64,000 nucleotides of DNA from Gaeumannomyces sp. JS-464 (lineage: Eukaryota; Ascomycota; Sordariomycetes; Magnaporthales; Magnaporthaceae). The notes under the pieces are model-generated. The model saw nothing but the letters and a program-made list of their open reading frames with translations. It did not search any database and was not told where the DNA came from. Below are positions 35,104 through 46,423 of the stretch, piece by piece. Within the stretch, counting starts at the first letter, position 1. Each line of letters begins with the position of its first letter. The position numbers and the translations under genes are program-made. Location: positions 13,969,501 through 14,033,500 of the forward strand of contig NGZR01000001.1 in assembly GCA_002197995.1 (NCBI GenBank). The letters run 5' to 3'.

Positions 35104-36962
35104 CTAAAACATGTCCCTGACGTTCTTCTCCGACGCCTCCTCCACCGAGACCGTGATGTCTGTCGTCCTCGTGATCTGGGGCGTCGACCCCAAGTGAGGG
35201 CGCTCCCCATCCCATTGCATCATCACCTGCTCGTCGCTCGACCGCTCCACCCCCGCCGTAACCGTCGACGACGAACCAGGCGACGCCGGCGATGTGCCGC
35301 CGTGGAACCCGGCCCCGACCGCGCCGCCGCCACCACTACCACCGAAATGGCTAGGGTCACCGGGGGCCGCTTCCTTGTGCAACCCGAAGTCGAAGCCGGG
35401 CCTGTCGCCGCCCCTGCCCAGCGCCGCGGTCTGGGGCATGAACGGAGTTGCGGTCGTTGAGGGTCGCCTTCTTGTACAACTCGAAGGCGAAGTCGGGCCC
35501 GTCGTCGTCCCTGCACAGCGTTGTGGTCTGGGGCATGACGGAGCGGCGTCCCGTGCCGCCGGGGCCCGGGCGCGACGACCCGGAGCGCCCGTACGCGCGG
35601 CGTCCGCCGTCGGCTTGCCGCTGCTGCCGTACCTGCTCGTGCTGGCCAGGATGCGCGAGAAGAGCGGCTTTAGGCACGGGATCGACCCCGCGATGATGGC
35701 GACCGCGATCTCGGCAGTGTACCTGAGACGAAGGGGAGAGAGAGAGAGAAATGTCAGTAGTATGTTCCCCGTGGGAGAGCAGTCAGTCCACCCGGGTTCC
35801 GGACGAAAGGATGCTGCCCGAGAGAGCAAGGGGAGAGGTCCCGTCCATACCAGAGCGTGATGTCGGCGGTGTCCCACATGTAATCCCGCGCCTTCCCCAA
35901 TTCGTTAATGCGATCGTCTTCTTAATGGCCGCGGCTACGGTGCTAAGACGAAAAAAAAAGGAGAAAGGTCAGCAACTGCAGGTGGCGGGTGACGTGAGGA
36001 TATAAAGGTAGGAACCGGGCGGCGGCGGCGGGGCTGTGTACTCACAAAAACCCAAAGGACAGGATGGCGAGGATGGCAGCCTTGACGCGCCAGTTCATCT
36101 GGACGTTCCACAGCATCGGGATCGGCAGCACCGCGAGGCAGAAGTCGGAGACGACGGTGAAGGCCGAGTTGGTCATGGCGCTCGCGACGAGGACGCTGGG
36201 CTGTATGCAGGTGCCGCCTCCGGGCAGGTTCTTGTTCCAGATATACTCCATGGGGAAGCACTGGAGGATTGTTTGGACTTGGGGGAGCGCCAGTTTGCAG
36301 GCCTTGTCAGCATCTGGTTTGTCATGCCGTGGGAGAGCGGACGTCGGGTAGGCTCACGAGAAAACACGATGACTAAAACTATATTCAGGCCAATAAGGAA
36401 CCACAGGAACCATTTATAGCCTCTGGAAGGGGCGAACCGGAGGAGGAAGTGGCAGACGCTAAGCCGGGCCAGCGTCAGCGCGACCAAGCAGGTCGGCTGG
36501 GTGATGAAGTTGAGGCGGGTGGCTTCCATAAAGTCCTGCGGCAAGATGTATTCGATGTGGCGGCCGGCTCCCAGCCTAGCCTCCTCGATGATCACTCCGG
36601 TCATCGCCGTAAGGACGAGCTGTGGTTCGGGTGGGCACCCAAAATGACAATGAGTCAATTTGAGCAGGAAGGAAAGCGAACGGGGGGCTGTAGAGAGGCA
36701 AGAGAGAGAGAGGAACAGAGAGCACATAACCGTCGCAAGTATCATCAGATAGTCGTCCATGGCGAGGGGCGTGGACGAACTTGCAGCGCACCATGACGCG
36801 CAGGGCGACGACGGCCAAGGCGAGAGCGGTCAAGGTGACACATGTCGCCGTTAGCTCGGTCCCACGGTTGTCGTTTGGCCGCTCGCCCGGCACGTAGATT
36901 TTGAAGGGAGGAGGGGCCGCAGTCGCACTCGGAAGCGCCGCGGTCGAGCTGCTGCTGGCCAT
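35104..36962 (-). CDS. Second fungal rhodopsin-domain membrane protein
   Basis: Five exons: 36962-36731, 36619-36368, 36302-36046, 35942-35851 and 35722-35104. The N-terminus is short and extracellular, then helices follow around TATCVTLTALALAVVALRVMV, MDDYLMILAT, TCLVALTLARLSVCHFLLRF, YKWFLWFLIGLNIVLVI, a Cys-containing loop (ILQCFPMEYIWNK and GGGTCIQP), SAFTVVSDFCLAVLPIPMLW, AAILAILSFGFF and EIAVAIIAGSIPCLKPLF. This is the fungal rhodopsin-domain layout, as in the protein at 21313-22624. The ~150-residue tail is low-complexity, ends in an acidic SVEEASEKNVRDMF segment, and contains two similar MPQT(T/A)-type units. Frame breaks: one extra base in the G-run at 36766, one change in the C-run near 35895, and two in the tail (35410-35600). 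Role unknown. Confidence 0.75.
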
Positions 36963-37388
36963 TATGGGTCGCGATGCCAGGCAGGCTTCGTCACCAGCAT
37001 GAGAAGACAGAGAGGGTAACCCAAGCTAGTCCGAGCGTAGGACTCCCCGGGCAGAGAGGTGGCTTTCTGGCAGCCGTTGGACCAGCCTATAATTAAAGGG
37101 GGCGCAGTGCAAAAGGCAACAGACAAAGGCGCCGGTCGGACTGACGCGGAGAGCCGCATGCGTGACTGGGAGTGGGATCGACGCGAGTTGATATACTTAC
37201 TCAATACACTTTCTGCGCAGTGATCCATTAGCATCCCATTCGCCTGCTTAGGTATTTGTCTGCTGGGGGTTACGGTGCTATCGACAGTTCCGCCAGAATG
37301 CGCCTTCCAGGGGTCGCAAACGTTATTTTCTACTGCGTCCTTCCTAATCGGGATTCGTCTAGCAGGTCTGCACCCAAACTGATGATAC
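36963..37388. other. Upstream region of the second rhodopsin-domain gene
   Basis: Probable promoter of the minus-strand gene that starts at 36962. It runs directly into the inverted-repeat element. No gene seen. Confidence 0.45.
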
Positions 37389-37893
37389 TTGCGTGGACTT
37401 AAGACATCTAGCGCTGATACGGCCCTTTGGGGATAAGTGCGGGTCAGCGACTTGTCGTTTTCCAGCGACTTGTCGTTTTCCAGCGACTTGTCGTTTTCCA
37501 GCGACTTGTCGTTTTCCAGCGACTTGTCGTTTTCCAGCGACTTGTCGTTTTTTAGTGACATGCTTTTGCTGCTTAGCTGCTAACAAAAGGATGTAGCCCC
37601 CAAAGCGGTATGGCTTAAAAGTGGCAAGTGCTAATTGGCCCAATTTGAAAGTAAATTGGGGCTAATGGGGAGCGGGCTAAACGACCGCAATGCATTGGTT
37701 TAAAAAAATGGCGACCTATAAAATTGCCTTTCTAGGACACGCTAACCGTATTCGGGGCTACATCAATTCACCGCCAATTTGGGTGGGGGAAAATGTCACA
37801 AAAAACGACAAGTCGCTGGAAAAACGACAAATCGCTGACCCGCGCTTATCCCCAAAGGGCCGTATCAGCGCGAGACGTTTTAAGTCCGCGCAA
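37389..37893. mobile_element. Inverted-repeat element, possible non-autonomous (MITE-like) transposon
   Basis: The left arm (from 37389, TTGCGTGGACTTA) and the right arm (ending 37893, TAAGTCCGCGCAA) are inverted copies of about 70 bp of unique sequence plus an 18-bp tandem unit. The arms hold the same GCTGATACGGCCCTTTGGGG block and the same GCGACTTGTCG unit: six copies on the left, two on the right. Differences between arms are mainly C/T and G/A changes, as mild RIP or age would give. The ~240 bp between the arms is AT-richer and codes for nothing I recognise. I saw no clear target-site duplication at the ends, so the transposon reading is an inference. Confidence 0.6.
37447..37554. repeat. 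18-bp minisatellite, six copies
   Basis: Six head-to-tail copies of GCGACTTGTCGTTTTCCA (the last varies at its end). On the minus strand this reads as repeated SLENDK in an open frame; two inverted copies of the unit occur near 37802-37838. Because 18 is a multiple of three the open frame is expected from the repeat alone. Confidence 0.9.
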
Positions 37894-38935
37894 TGCGGGC
37901 TTGGCCAAGTCCCTTCCCATGTTAGCCTTCCGGTTCTTACATCGGCGTCCACTCTGTCATGGCCCGTCCCCGCTGTGGTTGTCAAAGAGCCCGTGCGGTG
38001 TCATGCATATAAACAACCTGGGGAAGGGTCGCAGCCGTTGCTTTGATTCCCCTGTGGTGTGATAGCCTCGGCTGAACATGTTTGGCAATCCCCGTATAGA
38101 CCGAAGGCGGGCCTGTCAGTCAGTCGTGTCGAAGCATGCGCTCCCGCTCCTGGGATGAGACCCCTGGCTGTGCTAGCCTGCTTGCTTCTACATAGTCGAT
38201 GCTAACGGCACATAGGTGTTGCGCAAACTCGAATGGACCATCATCGCATACCTTGATCCAACACGTCCTTGTTGCGCCCCCGCCACGGTCCTCCCGAGTC
38301 GGCCACATTTCGCGTCCTGTTTTGCTTGCTGACCTGCTGGCCACGGCTGAAACTACTGCGTCGTGACCGAGGGGGGAAGGCGGGGGCCGGTTGCTAGTGT
38401 CGTCGTATTTCCGGCGACCGAGCACGCTCCGCCACCACCTTGCCCTTCCGTTGTTGTTTTTCCCCCGAAGACGTGCATACGCGGCAGATGCGCGCTGCGA
38501 CGGCGACGCAAGCCTTGGCGAGCGGTTGACACATTACGTAGCGCGGGCAAGCGCGATCCACACGGAGGGGCCGGGGCCCTGGTCGGGGGAGCTTGTGATC
38601 CACCTGTCAATTCGAGGTGTGGGTCCCCGTCAGCCGGCCCGAGCGCAACGCAATAAGCGTTGGCGCGATATTGTCCTTTTTAAGTGCCGGCCGCCCGTGG
38701 AGGGCTACAATCGTTTAAAGGGGTAAAGCGCGCCCCCTGCGGACACACTGTTTATTGTTGCAACCTTGTGGGCACGCATCAGGGCTGGGGGTGGCTGCCT
38801 GCATTGCGATGCTGCGCTATGCAATGAGACTAGGCTGATCGGCCTTCGACAAACATCAATGCTCGCAGCCAACGAAGCACGCGCTTCCTGACATGACACC
38901 ACCCTCCTTTCTTTCCATATCATCGAACACGCTCG
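37894..38935. other. Gene-free region beside the inverted-repeat element
   Basis: No gene or RNA recognised between the element and the 3' end of the minus-strand gene at 38936. Confidence 0.5.
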
Positions 38936-41474
38936 CTACTCTGCCGACTGATCCACGGACCGTGCTTGAGGGCTATCGACGCCCGCCGCGTTGGTTGCTT
39001 CTGCCCTTTGCGGTTCGACCGACGTTGCTGTCTCGCTTGTTTTACCCGCGCGGCTGCCTCTGTCCATGCCGTCGCCTTGGAAATTGACCCTCCCATTTCT
39101 CCGACTGCTTGGCCCCGCCTCTCTCGACCCGGCCCGGCCCGAATCGCCGGCGGCGTGCGTCTCATTCCAGTCGTCATGCTCTGGTTCGGGACGGGGCCCG
39201 TCGGCGGGTTCGGATGTCTCGAGAATCGGCGGCAACTCCGCCGACTCTGGCCTGGGGACAGGCGGAGACACAATCGGCTCATCAAAGTACCCACTGTCTC
39301 GGTCGCTTTGCGTCCCTTGCTTCTGCCTGGTTGATTGTCCGGACGAGCGACCTCTCCGCGGCATATAGAATCCCGGCTCTACGCTGCTCTCCACCGACTG
39401 CCGCCGCGTGCCAGGGACAGACGACGGGCCGTACTCGATGAACCCTGCCAGCTCCCGTGGGCCGGCGCGCGCCTCCGAGGAAGGCCGGGAGGCGACCGGC
39501 GTCCTCGCGAGCCGCGGCCGAGGAGCGCCGCTGCCGCCGCCGCCGCTTCCGCCCCTCGACGGCCGTCTCTGCGCGGCGGCGAGGTCTGCGAGCATGTTGT
39601 TCCAGCGGCCCTGGTACTGCCGCACCTGCTCGGCCTCCGTCTCGTAGTGCTGCTTGTCCCACGCCTTGGGCGAGAGCGCGCGCAGGATCATGTACTGCGC
39701 GTACTGCAGCGACGACGAGTTGGGGAACCGGCCGTTGACGAGTATGTCGCGCCGCAGCCGCTCGCGCGCCGCGGCGCCCCTCGCCAGCATGTACTGGAAC
39801 AGGTGCGCCAGCCGTCGGCTGGGCGCGTCGCCCGCCACGGTCCACAGCTCGTGCAGGGCGCGCATGACGTCGTCGGCGTCCTCGGCCCGCTGGTGCATCA
39901 GCTCGTGCAGGCAGCCGGCCTGGACGCGCTGGTCGCCCGTGCCCTCGGCGGCCCGCAGCACCGCCTTCACCGCCTCGACGGTGGCCGCGTCCGGCCGCCT
40001 GCGCAGCGGCTGCCACTCGGGCGCCTCGTCCGACGAGGGGATGTAGATGACGGGCGTGAAAAAGGGGAACAGCTTGGCCGAGACGGCGAAGCTGCCGCGC
40101 GCAGCGTCCCGCTAAAGGTGTACTGGCCCCGGCACTCCCAGCTCCTATAGTCCGTCTTGAAAACGCCCGCCATCACCCAGCGCAGGTACGGCCGCGAGAC
40201 CATGTGCCCTTCGTCCCGCGACGCCAGCTCGGCCGCGTGCCGCCGCGCAACGCCCAGCCACCGCTCGGCCCTCGCGTCGCTGTCCGCCTCTTTCATGGCC
40301 AGCAGGCACAGGGTGGTGGACACGTCGAGCAGCGCGAACAGCGTCGACTCCTCGAGAGACCCCAGGTCGTCGCTGCCGCCGTTCCACCGGCCGAAAAGCT
40401 GCTCGGGGACCCTGTCGCCAATCCTTTGATCGGCCGAGCAGGCGTCGCTGCGCAGGGGTGCCCAGTGCGCAAGCGGAATGCTCTGGACCAGGTCGCGGAA
40501 CTCCCACACCATCCCCTCGTCGACCAGGTGCTCGTATAGGCCGGCCCAGTCGTCGGGCTGAAGCAGCCCACGAACGCGGTGCTCTGGCTGGCAATAGCGC
40601 AGAGGATGTTCATCTCGGTCGAGTCGAGGGCCGGCCACTTGGCGCGCAGCATCACCATGCCGGCCTCCAGGATGTTTCTCTGCTCATCGAGCGGCGGCGT
40701 CTCCACCTCGGCCATCCACTTGAGGAGGCTCCAGCTGATGCCAAGCGCATCCCTCTCGGGCTTCGTCGCCTGCTGTTCCGCCAGCCGACCGAGTTCTCCC
40801 ACCCAGCCGGCCTCAAACAGGCACTGCCCGTACTGGAGCAGCACGTACCTGTTGTCTATGAAGTGGCCCAGCTGCTCCCTCCCAAAGAGCTCGAGGGCGT
40901 CCGAGAAGCGCCCTAGTCTCCGCAGTCTCGAGAACTCCTCCAGCACACCCTCCACGTCATCGCCCACGGGAAGGGACATGTGGACCGTCATATCTTGGGG
41001 CGAGAGCGGATCCAGGTGGAAGATGGCCGACCTCTCGGGGGAAGCAGACGCTCTCTCCTCCCTTTCACCGCCGCCCCCAGCCTGGCTGCTGGAGTCGCTC
41101 TCGCCATCGTAGTCGTACCATTGCTCTTCGTCCTGGTCGTACCTGTAATCGATAGGGCGGGACACGGCCGCGCCTCGGGACGATTTGACACTGCCCAGTA
41201 GATTACTGATCTTTCTAGCGATATCTTCGTGTCGCTGCGGCGGGGGTGCCAACAAGTTGCTGTTGATGCTGTTACCGCTGCGCTCCTGCGGCCATAGGGC
41301 GGTCGTGAGGATCCATGCTGCGGACGAAGGTCGAGCGGCCGCCGACGCCGCTGCCTCATCCTGCGGCGGCGTGCGGCTTGGTGCGCGCCTCCCCTTGATG
41401 GTGATGTGCGTATCGTTTTCCCATGCGGGCGAGGGGCCGGCTCCGCGATGGCATCCTTTCAGGGCTTTGGACAA
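38936..41474 (-). CDS. Large uncharacterised fungal protein
   Basis: Three successive frames (41474 to ~40562, ~40562 to ~40092, then to 38936) join into one ~846-residue protein if one base is added at each of the two breaks; the total then divides exactly by three. The N-terminal ~110 residues are low-complexity. Residues ~110-600 look folded and helical (FSRLRRLGRFSDALELF, FIDNRYVLLQYGQCLFEAGW, then LLQPDDWAGLYEHLVDEGMVWEFRDLVQ). This spacing resembles helical-repeat (TPR/PPR-like) proteins, but no family can be named. The C-terminal ~250 residues are Arg/Ser/Pro/Glu-rich and probably disordered. There is no signal peptide or membrane helix. The start is uncertain because the N-terminus has no recognisable conserved block. 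Confidence 0.6.
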
Positions 41475-42036
41475 ACATGCCTCCGAGTGGCAGGGTCAGC
41501 GGCGAAAAGCGACCTTTTTGCTGATGTTTGGCCCATGGCGGAACGCATTACTGGTCTGGCGCTTCCGCTTCCTTTATCGCCCATTTCTCAATTCTTGTTG
41601 TGTGTGACTGGTGGCCTGAAGGAGTGCGGCTGGCTCAAACCTGCAAGCCAAGCCAAGCCACGCCAGCCCCAGCCCCCCTGAAGGTGGTGTGGAGGCTGCG
41701 CCGCCCGGCTTCAGTGTAAAGCCGGTTCGTAAGCCGTGACGCGAGAGGCCTCTCACCTCGTGAACTGGCGACCAGAGCCTTGCCTCCTTTGGCGGGGGGG
41801 CATAGGAATTCGCCCCTCCTCGCCCGCATTGCAATGCGCCCCCAACTTGTGTAGGTGAAGGCTGACGCTTCGCTTCCCGCATCACCCCGGACTTCTCCTC
41901 CTTCGCTCTTTTATTCTCATTCGCTTTGAGTATGTCTTTGGGCTGTTTTGCTCGACCAGTGCAACGGAGGAACCGGGTTTGGTCCCTTTTCTCCTCCATC
42001 ACCAAACCGAGCCCCCGATAACATAAACACCCCTTA
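41475..42036. other. Divergent intergenic region
   Basis: Between the large uncharacterised gene (-) and the frame-broken gene (+). No further gene seen. Confidence 0.45.
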
Positions 42037-43765
42037 ATGGACGGCCAGCTCACCAATACCCGGGCCCGTCGCCTGCGCCTGGGGCAGCGTGGCGCCAGGG
42101 GCCGGCGATCCGGGTGCGGCGCATGGCCAGAACGACTTCGAGCGGTTCGACGAGGAGACGGCACGGGGCTCCCACCTCTGCGTGGGCCACGAAACCCTCG
42201 GCAAGGTGAACATCGACTGCAAATACCATTGGACGCGGTCCCAATGGGGCGTCCTTAACCGACACCAGAGAAGGATCCCGGCGGGCGTCGTGTACATGGA
42301 CCTCGCCTTCCACCAGCCGGCGGGATACTGGCTCGAGCATGCCACCGTTTACGTTACCTAGGCGAGGACGACATGTCGTCCTACGCGCTCGCCAAGACAG
42401 AAAAAAGGAGGTCGGGCAGCGGGCGCCACGACTCCCAGAGCTCCGAACACGCCGTCCAGATCGCCAGCTGCGGCCCCAGCTTCATTTCCGGCGAGAAGAC
42501 GCACCGTTCCGAGGCTACGACCAACTCCTTCATCCCCACAGTCGGCGCCGCGGGTTCGAGGTTGGCGGAATGGGCCACCAATCCACCTCGTTCCAACACC
42601 ACGCCGGGACTTGACGTTCAGAGGCGCCATCTGCAGGCCCGAGGGCCGGTCGGGCTTCCGGACGCTGCGGTGGGACCTGGCCGAGAACGTGCTCGCGCCG
42701 GACCAGCGCACAGGCAAGAGTACAAAACGGCCTTTGCCTTTGAGCACAGCCGGAGGCCCGTCTACATGCGCGTCGAGATTGAAGGGCGGCTGCGGAGCAG
42801 GAGCCACGGCGCCGCCCACGGCCTCGCCCGCTTCTCGTCCAGCATGATGGCCACAAGGACCACTCGACCCTGACGCACATGGACTTTGGCGGGCGGATGG
42901 TGTCGACGAAGCGGCTCGACGACTCGTCGACGGCCTGGACATGGCGATGCAGATGGAGAACGACAACCCCATCCACGAGGTCAGGGGTCCGACGCAGGCG
43001 CGCTTCTTCCAGGAGCACCAGGGGCTCGGGCCGCCGGCGGCACACCACCTTCTGGGCGGCCAGGACGGGGGAGTGGAAAGCCGCGGCCACGCCAGAGAAA
43101 ACGGGGGCGGGGATGCCTTCTTACTCCGAGCCCTCAGGAGCCCGCTTGACGGCAGCCACCCAGCACCCAGCACGGCCCCCTCGCACCTGGGCTTTTCAGA
43201 GCTTGGTCAGCGGTACCACGCCGAGTCGACCTTTGACGACGAAGCCGAGACGGGAAGCACAACGGTTGTTAACAGCGAGTTCCTCTCCGCCGCCACCCCC
43301 GCCGTGCCCAAGAGCTCGACCCCGTCGTCCTTCGAGGCCCAGCGCGACGAGCTGCTCCAGAACCCGGGTGTCCGGATTCTCGTCCAGCTCATCCTTTGGA
43401 TCTCAAGGGTGGTCGCTTTCGTCAAATGGCTCGTGCAAAACACGTCACTGTCGTGGTCGCCATTGTCATTGCCACCCACAGCAGCAGCGGCTCCGGCAGC
43501 TCCGCAGCCTGACGAGCTGCCGCAGAAGCAGCAGCAGCGGCAGTCGGGACCGAGCGCGCCGTGGAAGCAGGACAGGATGCTGGAGCCTGCACCGCGGCCT
43601 CCGCCGAAGCCCATTTACAAGGCCGAAGCGCCGCCGCCGCCGCTGAGCTTAGGTTCGCTGGGTATGCAGCGGCGGAACGCGTTTGAGCAGAGCCATGTGT
43701 TGAAACGCGCTTTGGATGGCAGTCTGACGCCGGCCTCTGACCCGAGGGGATGGAGCTCGGCTTAG
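42037..43765 (+). CDS. Conserved-looking fungal protein with many frame breaks (possible pseudogene)
   Basis: Protein-like sequence runs through the whole interval but changes frame at least six times, near 42060, 42360, 42550, 42605, 42720, 42860 and 42930. Recognisable blocks in order are GHETLGKVNIDCKYHW, AGVVYMDLAFHQPAGYWLEH, LTFRGAICRPEGRSGFRTLR, AFAFEHSRRPVYMRVEIEG, MDFGGRMVSTK and MAMQMENDNPIHEVRG. A long open C-terminal part follows (42941-43765) with one hydrophobic helix, VRILVQLILWISRVVAFVKW, and Gln/Pro-rich flanks. I cannot name the family. It could be a pseudogene, but since neighbouring housekeeping genes also carry false breaks, an error-dense patch of assembly is at least as likely. 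The start ATG at 42037 is tentative. Confidence 0.5.
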
Positions 43766-44424
43766 GGCTTCAGGGACACATGGCTGGTTCACCGCGCGGG
43801 CGGGTGTTGATTCAGAATTAGTATGTAGAAACATGTATCGCCGATAGTCCTCGAGTGCTGTCGCCCAATGGGCATAAGAGACAAGAAGAAGAAGAACAAA
43901 TCCCCTAGAAAGTCTAGCATCCTCGAATTGGCCAAACCAGGTGTAAAATTTGTACAAATACCCGACGCCGCTACTGCAATCGAGGTGCTCGATTCCGCGG
44001 ACGCCATCTATTATGCCGAGTGGAATTTAGTCATCATCTTTTCTCGTTCGGGTTAAAGTCTAAGCAACAAGTATATAAAAAAAAATATAAAAAAAAGGAT
44101 GCGTGATATATAGCATCTGTCGTACTTTGACTGGATATCCGGCATAACTGTTGGCTCGTTAAAATCGGCTTTACAGCGGGTAACCAAAAGGCGAGCCTAA
44201 CTCCAGCCGGGTAAAGTGCCTATTGTAAAAAGAAAACAGCCGAAAAAGAGGAGGAGACGGACATAAAGCGTAAGAACCACCATCAGGAAGTTCGATTCGT
44301 CGCCCCCGATAGGTGGAGTTGAATAGTCACGATCTCCATAGTAACTTGGTTAAGGAATAATGGGATGCCCGCGCCGCTATCCCCACTCGACCACAACGAG
44401 AATCGTACCAAGGGCACCAAGGGG
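43766..44424. other. Convergent intergenic region
   Basis: 3' ends of the frame-broken gene (+) and the kelch gene (-). AT-rich around 44075-44110. No gene seen. Confidence 0.5.
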
Positions 44425-46423
44425 CTATCGGGATGGCTCAGCGGGAAGCTCATGCGTCACATGTGTCTGCGGGAGCTCGTAAGCCAAGCGTCCATGGGGG
44501 AGTTCGGGGGTTATCCCTTGTTGGGGAAGCTCGTGGGTGGCGAGAAGGGATCGCCGGTCCGCCTTGGGGCTGCTATATCCCAGTGGCTGCTCCTGCTGCC
44601 GCTGCAGTTCGCGTTGTTTCCGGGGCTTGTACCAGCAGAGGTAGCCCAGCAATGCTGCTGCCAGCACCCAAGCCACGACACCTCCGACGACACCGCCCGC
44701 GATGGCCGCGACGGGTGGTCCGCTGCTGGCAGGAGGAGGAGGAGGAGGAGGAGGAGGAGGAGGAGATGTGGCATTGCCATTGTTTGTGTTAGGGTTCTCG
44801 ATAATGTCTGCAAAGAGCTCCCTGGTCGCCGGGTTGTCCCACTTGACTGCCTTGAGGTTTCTATAGGTCTTGCGTCAATTCAATATCCGAAACCCCAAAA
44901 ATGACCGCAAGGCCATGGGAGATTCCAAAAGAGGTGAGATGATCAACATACGAAGTCGTGTGCCAGTCACGAACCATCTGCGGCTGCTGGTAAGGCTTCG
45001 CAGCTGGATCGTATTGGTCGCTCCATTTTATCTCGGTCATGTCTAGGACCTGGAGCCCCTTGACCCAGCGGTCTTCCGTCTTCAAAGGGTCGCCGATGTT
45101 GTAAGAGTCTGTGCCCCCGAAGGCGATCATTTGGCGGCCGCCGGGTCCCGGGGCCACGGCGCACGCGTGGTCACCCCTTCCGGGCGATGACGGGCTGGAA
45201 CTGGATGCCGGCCAAAACCACCGGAAGCCTGGGACCGTCAGCACATGAACGTGGGCCGGGCTGATGTCTGCGCCGCCGTAAAAGAATATCTCGTAGGCCT
45301 TTGTGTCGGGGCTTTTGCCGACGACGGCGCAGGGGACTTGCGCGGGGGTATGTTGTCGCCGTCTGTGGTTTGGGTGTGGAAACTTCCGGAGCCTATGTCA
45401 TAAAAAGAGACCCTGTTCATCGAGATATACCTCTCGCCGCTCGACTCGGACGTGAGGTTGGGCTGGTACCCGCCCAGAAACACCACTATGCCTTCGCCCC
45501 TCGTCCCCAACGTCGGGAGGCACACTGCCGTTCCGCCGAGGTGCGTCCCCTTGGGGGACGCACCAAAGCCCTCTGCTGTTTGGTTAATCCACGTCCCGTC
45601 TGTCATGTTATAAATGAGGAGGCCCGGGAGAGCCGGGTCTCCCACAAGACCGAAAGGGAAGGTCGAATCGGTTCGGTTGGTGGTAAGCCCGCCCAGGTGG
45701 AAGCCAAGGCCGTTGCAGCTGGTCCAGCTGCCAACTGAAGTGCGGTAAATACTCTGGGAAGACCCGCGAGCCGCTGGTCGGTCAGGTGCGGCGGACCAGG
45801 TGCCTCGAGCGCTGCCTGCTGTGTCTGGTGTGAAGCTTCTCAAGCGCGGCTCCCTTACCCAAGCGCCCACGATACCAGTTGCTGCTCCTCCCCAGGTGTA
45901 TAGCTTTTTCCCATCTGCGTCGGGCCACATGGTAATCCAATTTGTTGGCTCGTAGCCATTGTTCTCGGATTCTTCGATAATGACTGTTCTGGCAGTCCAG
46001 GCCGTATTAAGTGGCACCACGCGGGTTTTGTTCTCTGCATTAATAAGTCGGCGCCCTGCCGTTAGCATAAATACAATGAACTGTACAGCAGGTGAAATGG
46101 TATTTTAAATGTGGCGACACCTGGTGGTGGGGAGCAATAAGGAGTTGTTAGGAAAAGGGAGCAAACCGGCTACCCAGTTAGACTGCTGGATGCTTTCACC
46201 GCCTTGGATGTATAGATGCCGGCCAAGGACGGTCACTAAAGTCTTCCTGTATTAGTCGAAGCATTTAAAAGACGCAACGTGCAGCTGATTTCGTCCAGGG
46301 TGCTGGAGTTTACCCACTTGATGGGAATCTGGTCCATTGACAAACAGATAGTGGGACAAGAAAAGCGAGAGTGGCCAAAAAGGCGAGGTGCCGACTTGAC
46401 CCGAATTTCCAGATAGGTGACAT
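44425..46423 (-). CDS. Kelch-repeat cell-surface protein with single transmembrane helix
   Basis: Exons 46423-46314, 46246-46174, 46080-44952 and 44860-44425 give 582 residues. All phases match after adding one base near 45330. A signal peptide (HLAFLATLAFLVPLSVC) precedes a beta-propeller region with kelch-type blades: VTVLGRHLYIQGGE, KKLYTWGGAA, GLGFHLGGL, GIVVFLGGYQPN, a blade with FFYGGAD after the break, and QMIAFGGTDSYN. Next come a Pro run from a GGA repeat (44731-44765), a membrane helix AAIAGGVVGGVVAWVLAAALLGYLCWY split by Gly pairs, a basic stop-transfer KPRKQR, and a short tail with repeated HELP/YELP motifs. Ascomycetes have many such surface kelch proteins of unknown role, distinct from the cytosolic polarity kelch protein Tea1. 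A longer in-frame start at 46516 exists but would bury the signal peptide. Confidence 0.8.
44731..44765. repeat. (GGA)n trinucleotide run
   Basis: About twelve GGA units, coding for the Pro run ahead of the kelch protein's membrane helix. Confidence 0.9.

Noticed and set aside
37359..37643. Minus-strand frame with six SLENDK repeats as a protein gene
   Set aside because: An 18-bp repeat leaves a frame open by arithmetic; it sits in an inverted-repeat element with no start or splice support.
39335..40150. 271-codon plus-strand frame
   Set aside because: Antisense of the large uncharacterised minus-strand protein; Arg/Pro-rich composition typical of a shadow frame.
42037..43765. RIP inactivation as the cause of the frame breaks
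   Set aside because: RIP makes C-to-T changes and stop codons, not single-base gains and losses; the blocks between breaks have normal composition.
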